Below, one piece after another: positions 13,683 to 21,562 of a stretch of 64,000 nt of DNA. The first letter of the stretch is position 1. The number at the start of each line of letters is the position of its first letter. The position numbers were made by a program, and so were the translations under genes. The DNA is from an uncultured Bacteroidia bacterium (GTDB lineage: Bacteria > Bacteroidota > Bacteroidia > Bacteroidales > F082), in assembly GCA_902799345.1 (NCBI GenBank), contig CADBZW010000001.1:1-64000 (forward strand), given 5' to 3'. Below the pieces are notes generated by a model, which was not told where the DNA came from, searched no databases, and saw only the letters and a program-made list of their open reading frames with translations.

Positions 13683-14183
13683 TCATCGTCTATAGTTAGT
13701 TGTATGGTTTTCTATTTCTATTATATCCACCTTGCCTTCGAAGTAGGACTTCAGGCGACTCTTGCGCCGATGGTCACGACATCGCCGTCCGCACTCTTCC
13801 TCGAGTTCACTGAGGCTCATAACCGCCACACCTTTGCGCATGGCATAGCGACTTAGAAAGCCTTTTTCGGCCAGCAAGATGCAACCTTCGCTTTTGGCGT
13901 AGGCCACGGCAACATAGTCTTCATAGGCTAAGCGCAACCGGAAGTCACAGTTGGCGAATTCTTCGTCGTATTGCTGCATCTCTTTTTCGGAGAAAAGGAT
14001 TTCGGTAAGGGTTTCTTTTTGTTGTTGAAGACGCTCCAAGATGCCACGGTCCAGCATGGTGCTCTTGTAGAGGTCGGGGTAGTGGAGGGTGACGCCGGCA
14101 ATCTTGCACTTTTTGGGCAGGTCCCTGGCTGTCAGTTGCGGAAGCAAATCAATAGCGATGATACAGTTCATTTCGTTACACAA
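13683..14183 (-). CDS. PIN-like domain protein, probable toxin of an XRE-ImmA pair
   Basis: A 166-residue protein whose C-terminal half reads as a PIN-fold nuclease: an acidic-helix segment (FRLRLAYEDYVAVAYAKSEG), then GCILLAEKGFLSRYAM and GVAVMSLSELEEE, matching the usual order of acidic helix, strand with hydrophobic pattern and terminal strand-helix. The N-terminus (IIAIDLLPQL) could supply the first aspartate. It overlaps the upstream XRE-ImmA gene by 8 bp, so the two are translationally coupled. An XRE-ImmA protein beside a small PIN-like protein is a recurrent toxin-antitoxin-like arrangement; toxicity here is inferred. The start could also be the second Met (MNCIIAID). Confidence 0.6.
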   Translation of the reverse strand: MCNEMNCIIAIDLLPQLTARDLPKKCKIAGVTLHYPDLYKSTMLDRGILERLQQQKETLTEILFSEKEMQQYDEEFANCDFRLRLAYEDYVAVAYAKSEGCILLAEKGFLSRYAMRKGVAVMSLSELEEECGRRCRDHRRKSRLKSYFEGKVDIIEIENHTTNYRR

Positions 14184-15237
14184 ATATGAGTTGGTTAATG
14201 GAATTCACCTCGGCATCGAGCAGCGAAGCTGCCTTGGCGGGGGTGATGAGTTCGTTGCTAAGGGCTTGCAGCACGAGGCGACGCAAGTAAGTGGTTGTTT
14301 CAGGCTGCCAAAGGCTTTCGCGCACCTGAGCACGGTAGTCTACGTTGGTTTTCTTTTTTAACTTAATGTTGAAGTGTTTGAAATAGGCATCGTCGATAAT
14401 GCCGTGTTGATGGGCTTTGTACATCAGTGCTTCAATGGAGATGCCGTAGTCGCGTTGCAGGCCTTTCAGCTCTTCGAGGGTGAGGGTCTTGCGATGGTTG
14501 CCTAACCGAGTGTACAGCACCGAGATGGGGATGAGCATCTCGCTGGCGAAGGTGTTGCAGAGGTGTTCGACGTCGGCCCCGATTTCGAAATGGAGGATGA
14601 GGTGTGCCAGTTCGTGGAATAGGGTGAAGCGTTTGCGCTCGGGGGTGTAGGTGGCGTTGAGGACGATCAAAGGGGTGTCGCCAGCCTTGGTGCTGGTGCC
14701 GTCGAATTTCTCGTCGGCCTCCACCTCGACGATGCGGACACCGAGTGATTCGAGCAGTTCGATGGGGGCGAAGACGGGCGCGTTGCCCAGACCGAGTTCG
14801 CGGCGCAGGCGTCGGGCCATGGCGTCGGCTTGCAGGTAGGTGGCGACGGTGGTGTCGCTGTAATCGAGTTGGAAAGGTTGGTTGATGTTGCACACCTGTT
14901 CGATGTCGTTGATGCGTTCCATCTGGTCGGTGGCAGATTGTTGGATGGCGGCGATTTGTTTGTTGCCAAGGGATTTGCGTTTGCGGAACTCCCAGGCGTT
15001 GGCAGGGATGCTGACGGTGAAGGGGTGGTGGAAATAATCGACGTCCACTCCCAGGGCGATGGCGAGGGCCGCCTGAACCTCGCTTGTCGGCATCATCTTG
15101 CCTGTTTCGTACTTGGCGATGGCGTTGGCCGACAGCTGGATGTCGAGCCTCTCGCTCAGCTCGCGTTGCGAGAGGCATCGCATCTTCCGGGCGTTGACCA
15201 GGCGTTGCGCAAATACCGTGTTCGTTCCTTCATTCAT
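14176..15237 (-). CDS. XRE-family regulator with ImmA/IrrE metallopeptidase domain
   Basis: The 353-residue protein has an N-terminal helix-turn-helix (about residues 8-65, including LSQRELSERLDIQLSANAIA) and a C-terminal ImmA/IrrE (DUF955) zinc peptidase domain with the HELAH motif at about 208-212 and a downstream EHLCNTFASEMLIP segment supplying the third ligand. Members of this family repress their own operon and are cleaved or act as peptidases under stress or phage induction. A palindrome overlapping a consensus promoter lies 75-110 bp upstream, fitting autoregulation. The PIN-like gene follows with an 8-bp overlap. Confidence 0.85.
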   Translation of the reverse strand: MNEGTNTVFAQRLVNARKMRCLSQRELSERLDIQLSANAIAKYETGKMMPTSEVQAALAIALGVDVDYFHHPFTVSIPANAWEFRKRKSLGNKQIAAIQQSATDQMERINDIEQVCNINQPFQLDYSDTTVATYLQADAMARRLRRELGLGNAPVFAPIELLESLGVRIVEVEADEKFDGTSTKAGDTPLIVLNATYTPERKRFTLFHELAHLILHFEIGADVEHLCNTFASEMLIPISVLYTRLGNHRKTLTLEELKGLQRDYGISIEALMYKAHQHGIIDDAYFKHFNIKLKKKTNVDYRAQVRESLWQPETTTYLRRLVLQALSNELITPAKAASLLDAEVNSINQLIFV

Positions 15238-15310
15238 TTTTTCATTTTTGTTTAGTGAAACTTTTTGCTGTCATATTTGATTTAGGTGTGATTGTTTCCA
15301 TACTCTTTTG

Positions 15311-15347
15311 GTTTGCAAAAATACAATATTTTTGTATTATCGCAAAC
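15311..15347 (-). promoter_or_regulatory. Promoter and overlapping palindromic operator of the XRE-ImmA operon
   Basis: On the minus strand TTTG (15346-15343), a 19-nt spacer and TATTTTTG (15323-15316) match the Bacteroidota consensus exactly. The whole promoter sits within an inverted repeat: GTTTGC (15311-15316) with GCAAAC (15342-15347) outside and AATACAA/TTTGTATT inside. This is the geometry expected if the XRE protein represses its own promoter. The rest of the 240-bp gap holds no gene. Confidence 0.75.
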
Positions 15348-15477
15348 TTAAAAACAAAAAAAGTTTTTTTTGTCATTTACGGCACATTATTCTCCCCTCC
15401 TGTTAATGCTGACAGTTGGTCAGTTAGCGGTTAAAAGTTAGGAGATACGAACTTGGAGCATGTTTTATAATGGGATA

Positions 15478-16443
15478 TTATTTCAACCATTTTTTGTATT
15501 TAATCCAAACGCGGAGCCAGATGCGGGCAATGGAGTCGATGGCATCACCGAAAATCATCTTGCTGTATTTGTTGAAGTTCTGACCCCACTCAGTCTGCTC
15601 CATGAACTCTTGCATGGGTTGGGTGTTCTGGAAGGTCTCAGGGATGAGATAGTACGAGAACAAATAGGAGTATTGCGAAACGGCACTCATGTAGTCCCAT
15701 GTGTTGTCGTTGTTGCTTCCCCAACCATGGGTGTACTTGCGCGTGGCTACATCGTTCTCGACATCCAAGACAAAGGGTGTCGGTTTGAGTGTCAAAGGAT
15801 AGCCGTCGGGGTCGTAAAAGAAGCGGTTGTTGTCCTTGTCAATCTTGTAGGACTTGTTGACCTGGTCTTCCCATTTCTTCTCGATGGCTCCGTGGATGCC
15901 TTTCTCGTCGGAGAATGGACGGGCGTCACAATGCAGCGGCATGTGACAGTCGGCAATGTAGTGGCTGAGGATGAAGAAGCGCATGGCGATGTGGTTGCCC
16001 GTGGTAGCGATGGGACAGCCTCTGTCCTCATGGTGCAGCATCTTGAAGTTGTCGACGATGCTGTGGGAAATTGACTCGCAACGGTCGGCGCAGTTGCCAG
16101 CAACGCATTTGTAGGGCTTGTTGAACAATGGCGATGATTTCCTCATCAGTTCATAGATGCTATGAGTGGTGGGTAGTTTGTCGAAGGTGGTGTAAGGACC
16201 GTCCTCGGTGGGTTGGTATTTGACGATGTGGCTGGTTGACATGTCCTTGAACACCTCATCAGGATACCATGCCCCTTGGATTACAAAGTCACGGTAGTTC
16301 TTGAACCATCTGACAAGGGCTTTGGCTTCTTTGCGGACATCTTCGCTGACACCTTTGACAACGGTTTCGTTATCAGTGGTGGCAATGACTTCCAATCTTT
16401 TTATGGCCATAAAGGCTATCCAGGCGTGGGAGTATTTTTTCAT
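15478..16443 (-). CDS. P1 nuclease / zinc phospholipase C-like protein
   Basis: A 321-residue helical protein with histidine and aspartate ligands in the pattern of the phospholipase C/P1 nuclease superfamily: H161-YIAD165-CH167-MPLH171 and then H184-GAIE188-KKWE192. An early HAW (residues 6-8) may provide the N-terminal zinc-site residues. No signal peptide is visible, unlike secreted P1 nucleases, so it may act inside the cell. Substrate cannot be predicted (nucleic acid or phospholipid). It is a single gene between the XRE-ImmA operon and the accessory island. Confidence 0.65.
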   Translation of the reverse strand: MKKYSHAWIAFMAIKRLEVIATTDNETVVKGVSEDVRKEAKALVRWFKNYRDFVIQGAWYPDEVFKDMSTSHIVKYQPTEDGPYTTFDKLPTTHSIYELMRKSSPLFNKPYKCVAGNCADRCESISHSIVDNFKMLHHEDRGCPIATTGNHIAMRFFILSHYIADCHMPLHCDARPFSDEKGIHGAIEKKWEDQVNKSYKIDKDNNRFFYDPDGYPLTLKPTPFVLDVENDVATRKYTHGWGSNNDNTWDYMSAVSQYSYLFSYYLIPETFQNTQPMQEFMEQTEWGQNFNKYSKMIFGDAIDSIARIWLRVWIKYKKWLK

Positions 16444-16988
16444 AATGTTGGTGTTTTAACTACGTTGAATCTTCGATTTGAGGCTTCAAAGATAGGGAAA
16501 AATGTTGAGATTGACTTGCTTCGCATCGTCGAATCGGAGATTTAGGGACTCGTTGAAGCAGAAAAATCGGCATCTAAGACGGGAACTGGGAGTGCACGAA
16601 AGGTTAAGACCCATATCTCAACTTTTTCACACCCATATCTCAACTAAAAAGACTATGGGGTTCAGAAACGTGAAGGATGGGGTGTACGGGCAGCAACTTC
16701 AGCATTCCGTGAAAGCGGTCGTGGTCAAATGGACACCAAGTCATGAAGTCAGATGATATAGAGCGAAGCAGCCATGTCATGCCGACGCTGGCCTGTGCGA
16801 TGGCGGGCATCTATGGCTGCGGTTAAGCAAAGGCTAATTTGCATATATCGGGGGTGGGGTGAGGTCGTCCTTTCAGGACTTGGCTTGACTCATTGTCATC
16901 GTCTGCGTCTCGTAGACGGCGGTGGGTGGTGCGTGATGGGGATGCTGTTAAGCTCAAGACAAAGGCTTCGGTGGGGTGAGGAACGATT
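16444..16988. other. Non-coding gap at the edge of the accessory island
   Basis: I find no credible gene in these 545 bp. It holds a direct repeat (CCCATATCTCAACT twice between 16610 and 16645), one copy of the 43-bp palindromic element (16768-16820) and two copies of GGTGGGGTGAGG (near 16853 and 16970). The repeat content fits an insertion boundary. Confidence 0.5.
16768..16820 (+). repeat. Palindromic element, copy A
   Basis: A 43-bp core (16773-16815) begins CATGTCATGCC and ends GGCATCTATG. It is flanked by complementary 5-bp arms GCAGC (16768-16772) and GCTGC (16816-16820). The core aligns over its full length with copies at 54321, 57194 and 57257, while the arms are different in each copy. 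Confidence 0.8.
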
Positions 16989-19592
16989 CTAATACAATTT
17001 ATCAGACAAATATTGAAGGAGCTGGCTGAAATATTTGTTTCTGTTGTCTTTATATGAAGTATAATTTCGGGATGTGATATAGAACCACATGTATAAATCA
17101 GAATCATCTTCTTTTTTTGGAGTGCGATTATTGCCCTCTACATACTTCTTGTAAAGGTTGCAATTGTGAAGAAAATTATATTCTGTCATGTTGTGAGGAT
17201 AATACACTAGTTCTTTTTCGAGGGCATCAATTTTGAGAATTTCTTCTGAAGTCAGTTCTGTTAGCTGGCTGGCTTTCTGATACCACCTATATAGATATCC
17301 TTCATATCCTTGACTAGCAGCAGGGAATCTTTTATTCTTTAAAACAAAATCTTTGAATGATTTTAACCAATCGTCGAATGTCTGAGGCATTAATATGTAA
17401 TCATCCTTATATTTTCTATTCGGACATCCAACATAGTCACCACAGAAGAGCAATAGTTCTCCCGTTGCTATCGTTTGCCAGATAATAGAAGAAACACTTT
17501 TCTCATTAGAATCTGGCCTACTTTCTAAAACTTGCTTTGTTATGTCTTGAATTTGGACGGGCTCTTCTGCTTTCTTGACAATTTCGATTGCGATTTCTCG
17601 AATGCTACCCACAAGTTCTCCCCATTCCTTCAACCCCCAAAAAGAAGATTTTCCAATAGAAATAATACGAGGGTCTTTTGTAAGAAAGGGGGTAATTTGG
17701 GATGAGTCATTGAACTTGCAAGGTAATCCCATCTCAAAGCAACTTGTCTGTAGTTGATAGAAGATCTCGTCACGATGCAATCTGACTCCTGCTGTTTTCA
17801 AAATCTCGTATATTTTTCTACTATAATCAATCTTGTTGGCTTCTACCACAATAGTATCATTTTCAATTTGGACATCACAAAGTGTTTGAAAAAGCCAGAT
17901 GAGTAGTCGCATTACGTTCTCCTTGTCAATTTTATTCGGTCTAATTCCATTCCAATAATTATCATTATCAACAAAATAACTAATAATTGGAATAAAAATG
18001 CTTTCAGTTTTCTTTACTTTTTGCAACCGGAGGACCTCTCTAATAGCTCGGTTGTACTTGTATTTTTTCAATCGGTTATCAACATAAAGATCTGGGGGCA
18101 AAAAATTCGATGTAAGACAATAAGCAGACAATTCTTTCTTATTGTAATCTATCCAAAAAGCCTTCAACCCTCTCAAATAAAAAACAAAAAAAAGATAGTT
18201 CACTGAAATGTGGGGCAAATCCTCCACAAACTGGCAAAACTCATCTAAATCCTTATACCTCTGGATATACGCCATAAGAAAATCGCGTTCCTCAACAATG
18301 CAATCCATCTTCAAATCACTTTTAAAAACGAAAGGATTGTTCTTGTTGACTTCATATCCTACCCAATCTTCGAGTTGTAGTATTTGCATAACACCGCTAC
18401 CACTATGTTTCAAGCTTCTGATAGCCTTCTCATACATCTGACGTATTCCCTCTAGCGGTAAATCAAACTCATCAGCGATTTTATCCATAGACATAGGCGC
18501 AGTAGGCTCCAATGACCAAGCGTCAAATCGGTCTTGACGAATTGAAAAGTTTTTCAATCCCCATACCTTCTTAACAATTTTTTGTTCATATACTGTCAAA
18601 CAACTCAAAGATTTGTACAGCAGAAAAAGCACGGGGTAATGATTGTTTTTTTCTTTAAAAGCAACTGTATATTCTAAATCTTTTCTAGAAAGATTCTTGA
18701 ATATTAGAGTATTAGAGATTAGGGGAGCTAACGTTTGTTGTCTTAATTTTTTTTCTTTGTGAAACCTTCCCAGCGGCATCCCCAACCAAAGCCCGTAAGA
18801 TTTTACTATTTCTTCTATCTCCTTTAAGGACGTTTTCCCAAAATTGCGAAATCCAAGAAGGGCTTCTTTTTCGAATTCCACTAATTCGCCCAAAGTCTTT
18901 ATTTCGGCTGTTTTTAAGCAATTAAACGCCCGGACAGATAATCCAAGGTCACCAATTGGAATATTTAATATGGAAACAGAAACAAGTTCATCTTGCTCAT
19001 CATCCTCAGTTACATCACTGAGAATTGTAGTATCGCAGTCTACACTATTCTTTGGTTTTGTGTTTTCTTCTTGTATAAATGTCCTTATATCAAATCCCAA
19101 CCAAAGCCCTTTAGAAATTACAGCTTCTTCTATTTCTTGAAGGGATTTCTTCCCCATATTGCGAAATTTGATAAGGTCAGCTTTATTGAATGCCACTAAC
19201 TCACCCAAAACATCTATTTCAGCTGCTTTTAGGCAATTAAGAGGGCGAATAGAAAGGCCAAGATCTTCAATTGGAATGTTTAATAAGGAAGAAGGATCAT
19301 TTTGATAGGACAATACTAAACTTGATAATTTTTCGAGTTCTTTTATAGTTTTTTTCCCACAATTCCGCAAATTGGCGAATTGGCGGTTTTTTGATGAAAT
19401 AAAAAAAAGGAAATCTTCATAATCAAAGAGCTCATTGTTTAATAAAACATTCTTTGCCCTTACGGATAGAGCATCACGAAGTCGTTCGAAGTATTTTTCT
19501 CCACCATTATTTACAACACCCTCTTTGGGTAGTTCACTACAGTTCGTGGAATCCGCATCATTTTTGTAATACTCTTGTATTTTATCCATCAT
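16989..19592 (-). CDS. Multi alpha-CTD and sigma-region-4-like protein, last gene of the five-gene island operon
   Basis: An 867-residue protein of unknown function. Three N-terminal modules (about residues 40-95, 104-168 and 209-272) resemble the RNA polymerase alpha C-terminal domain: IEDLGLSIRPLNCLKAAEI, then FRNMGKKSLQEIEE, and again IGDLGLSVRAFNCLKTAEI with FRNFGKTSLKEIEE. Residues about 331-397 resemble sigma-70 region 4 (MSMDKIADEFDLPLEGIRQM). A winged-helix-like segment (LHRDEIFYQL, then SIGKSSFWGLKEWGE) and a helicase-associated-like C-terminus (FVLKNKRFPAASQGYEGYLY) follow. It overlaps the radical SAM gene by 11 bp. Roles in DNA sensing or redirecting RNA polymerase are speculative. 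Confidence 0.75.
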   Translation of the reverse strand: MMDKIQEYYKNDADSTNCSELPKEGVVNNGGEKYFERLRDALSVRAKNVLLNNELFDYEDFLFFISSKNRQFANLRNCGKKTIKELEKLSSLVLSYQNDPSSLLNIPIEDLGLSIRPLNCLKAAEIDVLGELVAFNKADLIKFRNMGKKSLQEIEEAVISKGLWLGFDIRTFIQEENTKPKNSVDCDTTILSDVTEDDEQDELVSVSILNIPIGDLGLSVRAFNCLKTAEIKTLGELVEFEKEALLGFRNFGKTSLKEIEEIVKSYGLWLGMPLGRFHKEKKLRQQTLAPLISNTLIFKNLSRKDLEYTVAFKEKNNHYPVLFLLYKSLSCLTVYEQKIVKKVWGLKNFSIRQDRFDAWSLEPTAPMSMDKIADEFDLPLEGIRQMYEKAIRSLKHSGSGVMQILQLEDWVGYEVNKNNPFVFKSDLKMDCIVEERDFLMAYIQRYKDLDEFCQFVEDLPHISVNYLFFVFYLRGLKAFWIDYNKKELSAYCLTSNFLPPDLYVDNRLKKYKYNRAIREVLRLQKVKKTESIFIPIISYFVDNDNYWNGIRPNKIDKENVMRLLIWLFQTLCDVQIENDTIVVEANKIDYSRKIYEILKTAGVRLHRDEIFYQLQTSCFEMGLPCKFNDSSQITPFLTKDPRIISIGKSSFWGLKEWGELVGSIREIAIEIVKKAEEPVQIQDITKQVLESRPDSNEKSVSSIIWQTIATGELLLFCGDYVGCPNRKYKDDYILMPQTFDDWLKSFKDFVLKNKRFPAASQGYEGYLYRWYQKASQLTELTSEEILKIDALEKELVYYPHNMTEYNFLHNCNLYKKYVEGNNRTPKKEDDSDLYMWFYITSRNYTSYKDNRNKYFSQLLQYLSDKLY

Positions 19593-21558
19593 GGTGTTCC
19601 TTTCTCCGCAACTTTTTTATTGGGTGCTGGTCGTATTCCTGTTTCAGACGGTATAATTCTGTTCCTGGGGTGACAATGTCTTTCCGATAATTCATATAGC
19701 AACGGAGCAAGTCTCCCACTTCGCCATTCGTGTATTCGAGGATTGTATCTTCATTGAACACATTAGTATGAATAATAGATAAAATATTGTCCCATTCGTC
19801 TTCCCTCAATTTCGCTTTGCATTTCTTCCATAAGGCGCGCCAGTGCTCCGTCCCTCTTCCATTTTTCTCGTCTAACCACTTAAAGAAGAAACGATACAAG
19901 ATAAAGGTTTCTGGCATTTCGAGCAGCTCATAATATTCTTCCTCAGTATGGCCAAATGCTTCACCGAAAAACTCTACACCTTTTCCGACTTTGCCTTTGG
20001 TGCTATTTAGAATGGCTTGGATTGCTCGGATATACTTTCGATTCCAATGCTCACCAATATAGTCCCTGTCGTGACTGTTTTCTCCATGCAACGGGTGATA
20101 CTTCATGGGGAATGAATATATGTTCACCCCTAACTCCTCGCAAAGTTCAACGTTAATCTTTAGCCTTCGGTAAAGGTCAACGGGCTCGTCCTTGAAGTTA
20201 TAAAGCAGATAGTTGGAAAAATCTTTGATTCCTGCCGCAACGCTCCATCGAACTGCCTTTTCATAAGCAGGTCGTGTTTTTATATCGTCGAAAGCGATTC
20301 TTAATGGACGTATGGCGATAGAGGCCAGCAGGCGAGCTTTCTCTGCTGTAAAAAGACGCGCATCTACACCTTGATTGAAGTCAACATATCGCTGTTTCAA
20401 CCCTTTGTAGAAATGCTTATCGTAAAATGGCTTAATCTCGTCATAGGCGGCAAGCAGATTCTCTTTCTTAGAAGTTATCAACTTCTTGATATGGTATTTT
20501 TCGAGTATCTTATATACCTCAAATGATTCGTCTTTGTTACTTAGCGATTCGTAAAACTCGCTCACTAATGACTGTGTCTTCCGAATATATGCACGGTCGT
20601 TCCAGCCATCACGTAAATTTCTTACCGAGATTTCCAGCATATTTGGTTGTGCGAATTTGGAACCACGTTCAAAACCGCAAGCTTTAATCTCGTTGATAAT
20701 ATCTTCGAACCGTTCAGATGCAAGGACGTTGTTGTCCATCAATAGGAGGTCTTTTTGGTCGCCATATCTTTCGCGAATACCGTTTATGCGGTCAGTTAGC
20801 GAAATATAAGGGGTGTAAACTGGCTCAAGTGTTGGGACAGCACAGAATGGACAATGACGAATGCACCCTCTAGACATATAGCCATAGAAAGCATTCGACA
20901 TAGGATATTTATAATCTATCTCGTCGAGGATAGAGTAATCCAACGGCAACTCGTCAATAATCTGAGTATCTCCCTTGTCGAACACACCTGGCTTGTTTAG
21001 CACACCCACCGAGGGTTTTACCCCCGTTGCTTCGTACAACTTGTCTGGCTGGATGGATGCTAGCACACCGCCTACATTTAGATCTTTAGGCTTTTTGACA
21101 AGCTGCTTCGCAAATAATATTGTCTCAACTGTAATGTCCCAATAAAATGTGAATAGTGTTGTAACGCAAACTCGATCCCATTCGCGATGCAACTTCCAAG
21201 TACCTTTCCAGTAGTAGTTCTTGTAATCGTCAAGTTTCCCCCGAATCAATAATTCAAAGTTAGAGTCTTCCACGCCAATACTATCCAGAGCCTCATGTTT
21301 GCGAGTCTTGATATAGTCAAATACTCTATCTTTTCTAATTCCCCAATCAATTGAGTTGTCAATCAACTCTAATTCAGCAACACATTTATCTGCGATGCGT
21401 TCAATCACAAAGGTGGTCAAATCACCTTTGAAGAACACAACATCCCAATTGCCAAGATTCCTATAATAGGTTGATATTTTCATCAATCCTATTGGGGGGA
21501 ATTTATTGGCATAATTAGGCTCTATGAGCAGAACTTTCTTTCTTGCCTTCGGACTCAT
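19582..21558 (-). CDS. Radical SAM enzyme with B12-binding-like N-terminus
   Basis: The 658-residue protein carries the 4Fe-4S cluster motif C232-x3-C236-x2-C239 (SRGCIRHCPFC), which marks the radical SAM superfamily. The N-terminus (VLLIEPNYANKFPPIGLMKI) looks like the Rossmann-type cobalamin-binding module of B12-dependent members, without an obvious cobalamin histidine. A long C-terminal region has no family I recognise. The gene lies 4 bp downstream of the HSP90-like ATPase gene and overlaps the next gene by 11 bp. It could modify a nucleotide, a nucleic acid or a partner protein; the substrate is unknown. Confidence 0.8.
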   Translation of the reverse strand: MSPKARKKVLLIEPNYANKFPPIGLMKISTYYRNLGNWDVVFFKGDLTTFVIERIADKCVAELELIDNSIDWGIRKDRVFDYIKTRKHEALDSIGVEDSNFELLIRGKLDDYKNYYWKGTWKLHREWDRVCVTTLFTFYWDITVETILFAKQLVKKPKDLNVGGVLASIQPDKLYEATGVKPSVGVLNKPGVFDKGDTQIIDELPLDYSILDEIDYKYPMSNAFYGYMSRGCIRHCPFCAVPTLEPVYTPYISLTDRINGIRERYGDQKDLLLMDNNVLASERFEDIINEIKACGFERGSKFAQPNMLEISVRNLRDGWNDRAYIRKTQSLVSEFYESLSNKDESFEVYKILEKYHIKKLITSKKENLLAAYDEIKPFYDKHFYKGLKQRYVDFNQGVDARLFTAEKARLLASIAIRPLRIAFDDIKTRPAYEKAVRWSVAAGIKDFSNYLLYNFKDEPVDLYRRLKINVELCEELGVNIYSFPMKYHPLHGENSHDRDYIGEHWNRKYIRAIQAILNSTKGKVGKGVEFFGEAFGHTEEEYYELLEMPETFILYRFFFKWLDEKNGRGTEHWRALWKKCKAKLREDEWDNILSIIHTNVFNEDTILEYTNGEVGDLLRCYMNYRKDIVTPGTELYRLKQEYDQHPIKKLRRKEHHDG

Positions 21559-21562
21559 TGTA

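Noticed and set aside
13360..13686. N-terminal extension of the DUF6261 frame up to 13686
   Set aside because: The added 109 residues are encoded by imperfect repeats and have low-complexity composition; MKSYNMNRLL at 13359 gives a normal family start.
14432..15178. Long minus-strand frame (about 250 aa) rich in His, Arg and Pro
   Set aside because: It is an out-of-frame shadow of the XRE-ImmA gene, whose HTH and HELAH motifs are clear in the other frame.
16502..16756. 84-aa plus-strand ORF in the 16.4-17.0 kb gap
   Set aside because: Covers direct repeats, has no domain and atypical composition; treated as fortuitous.
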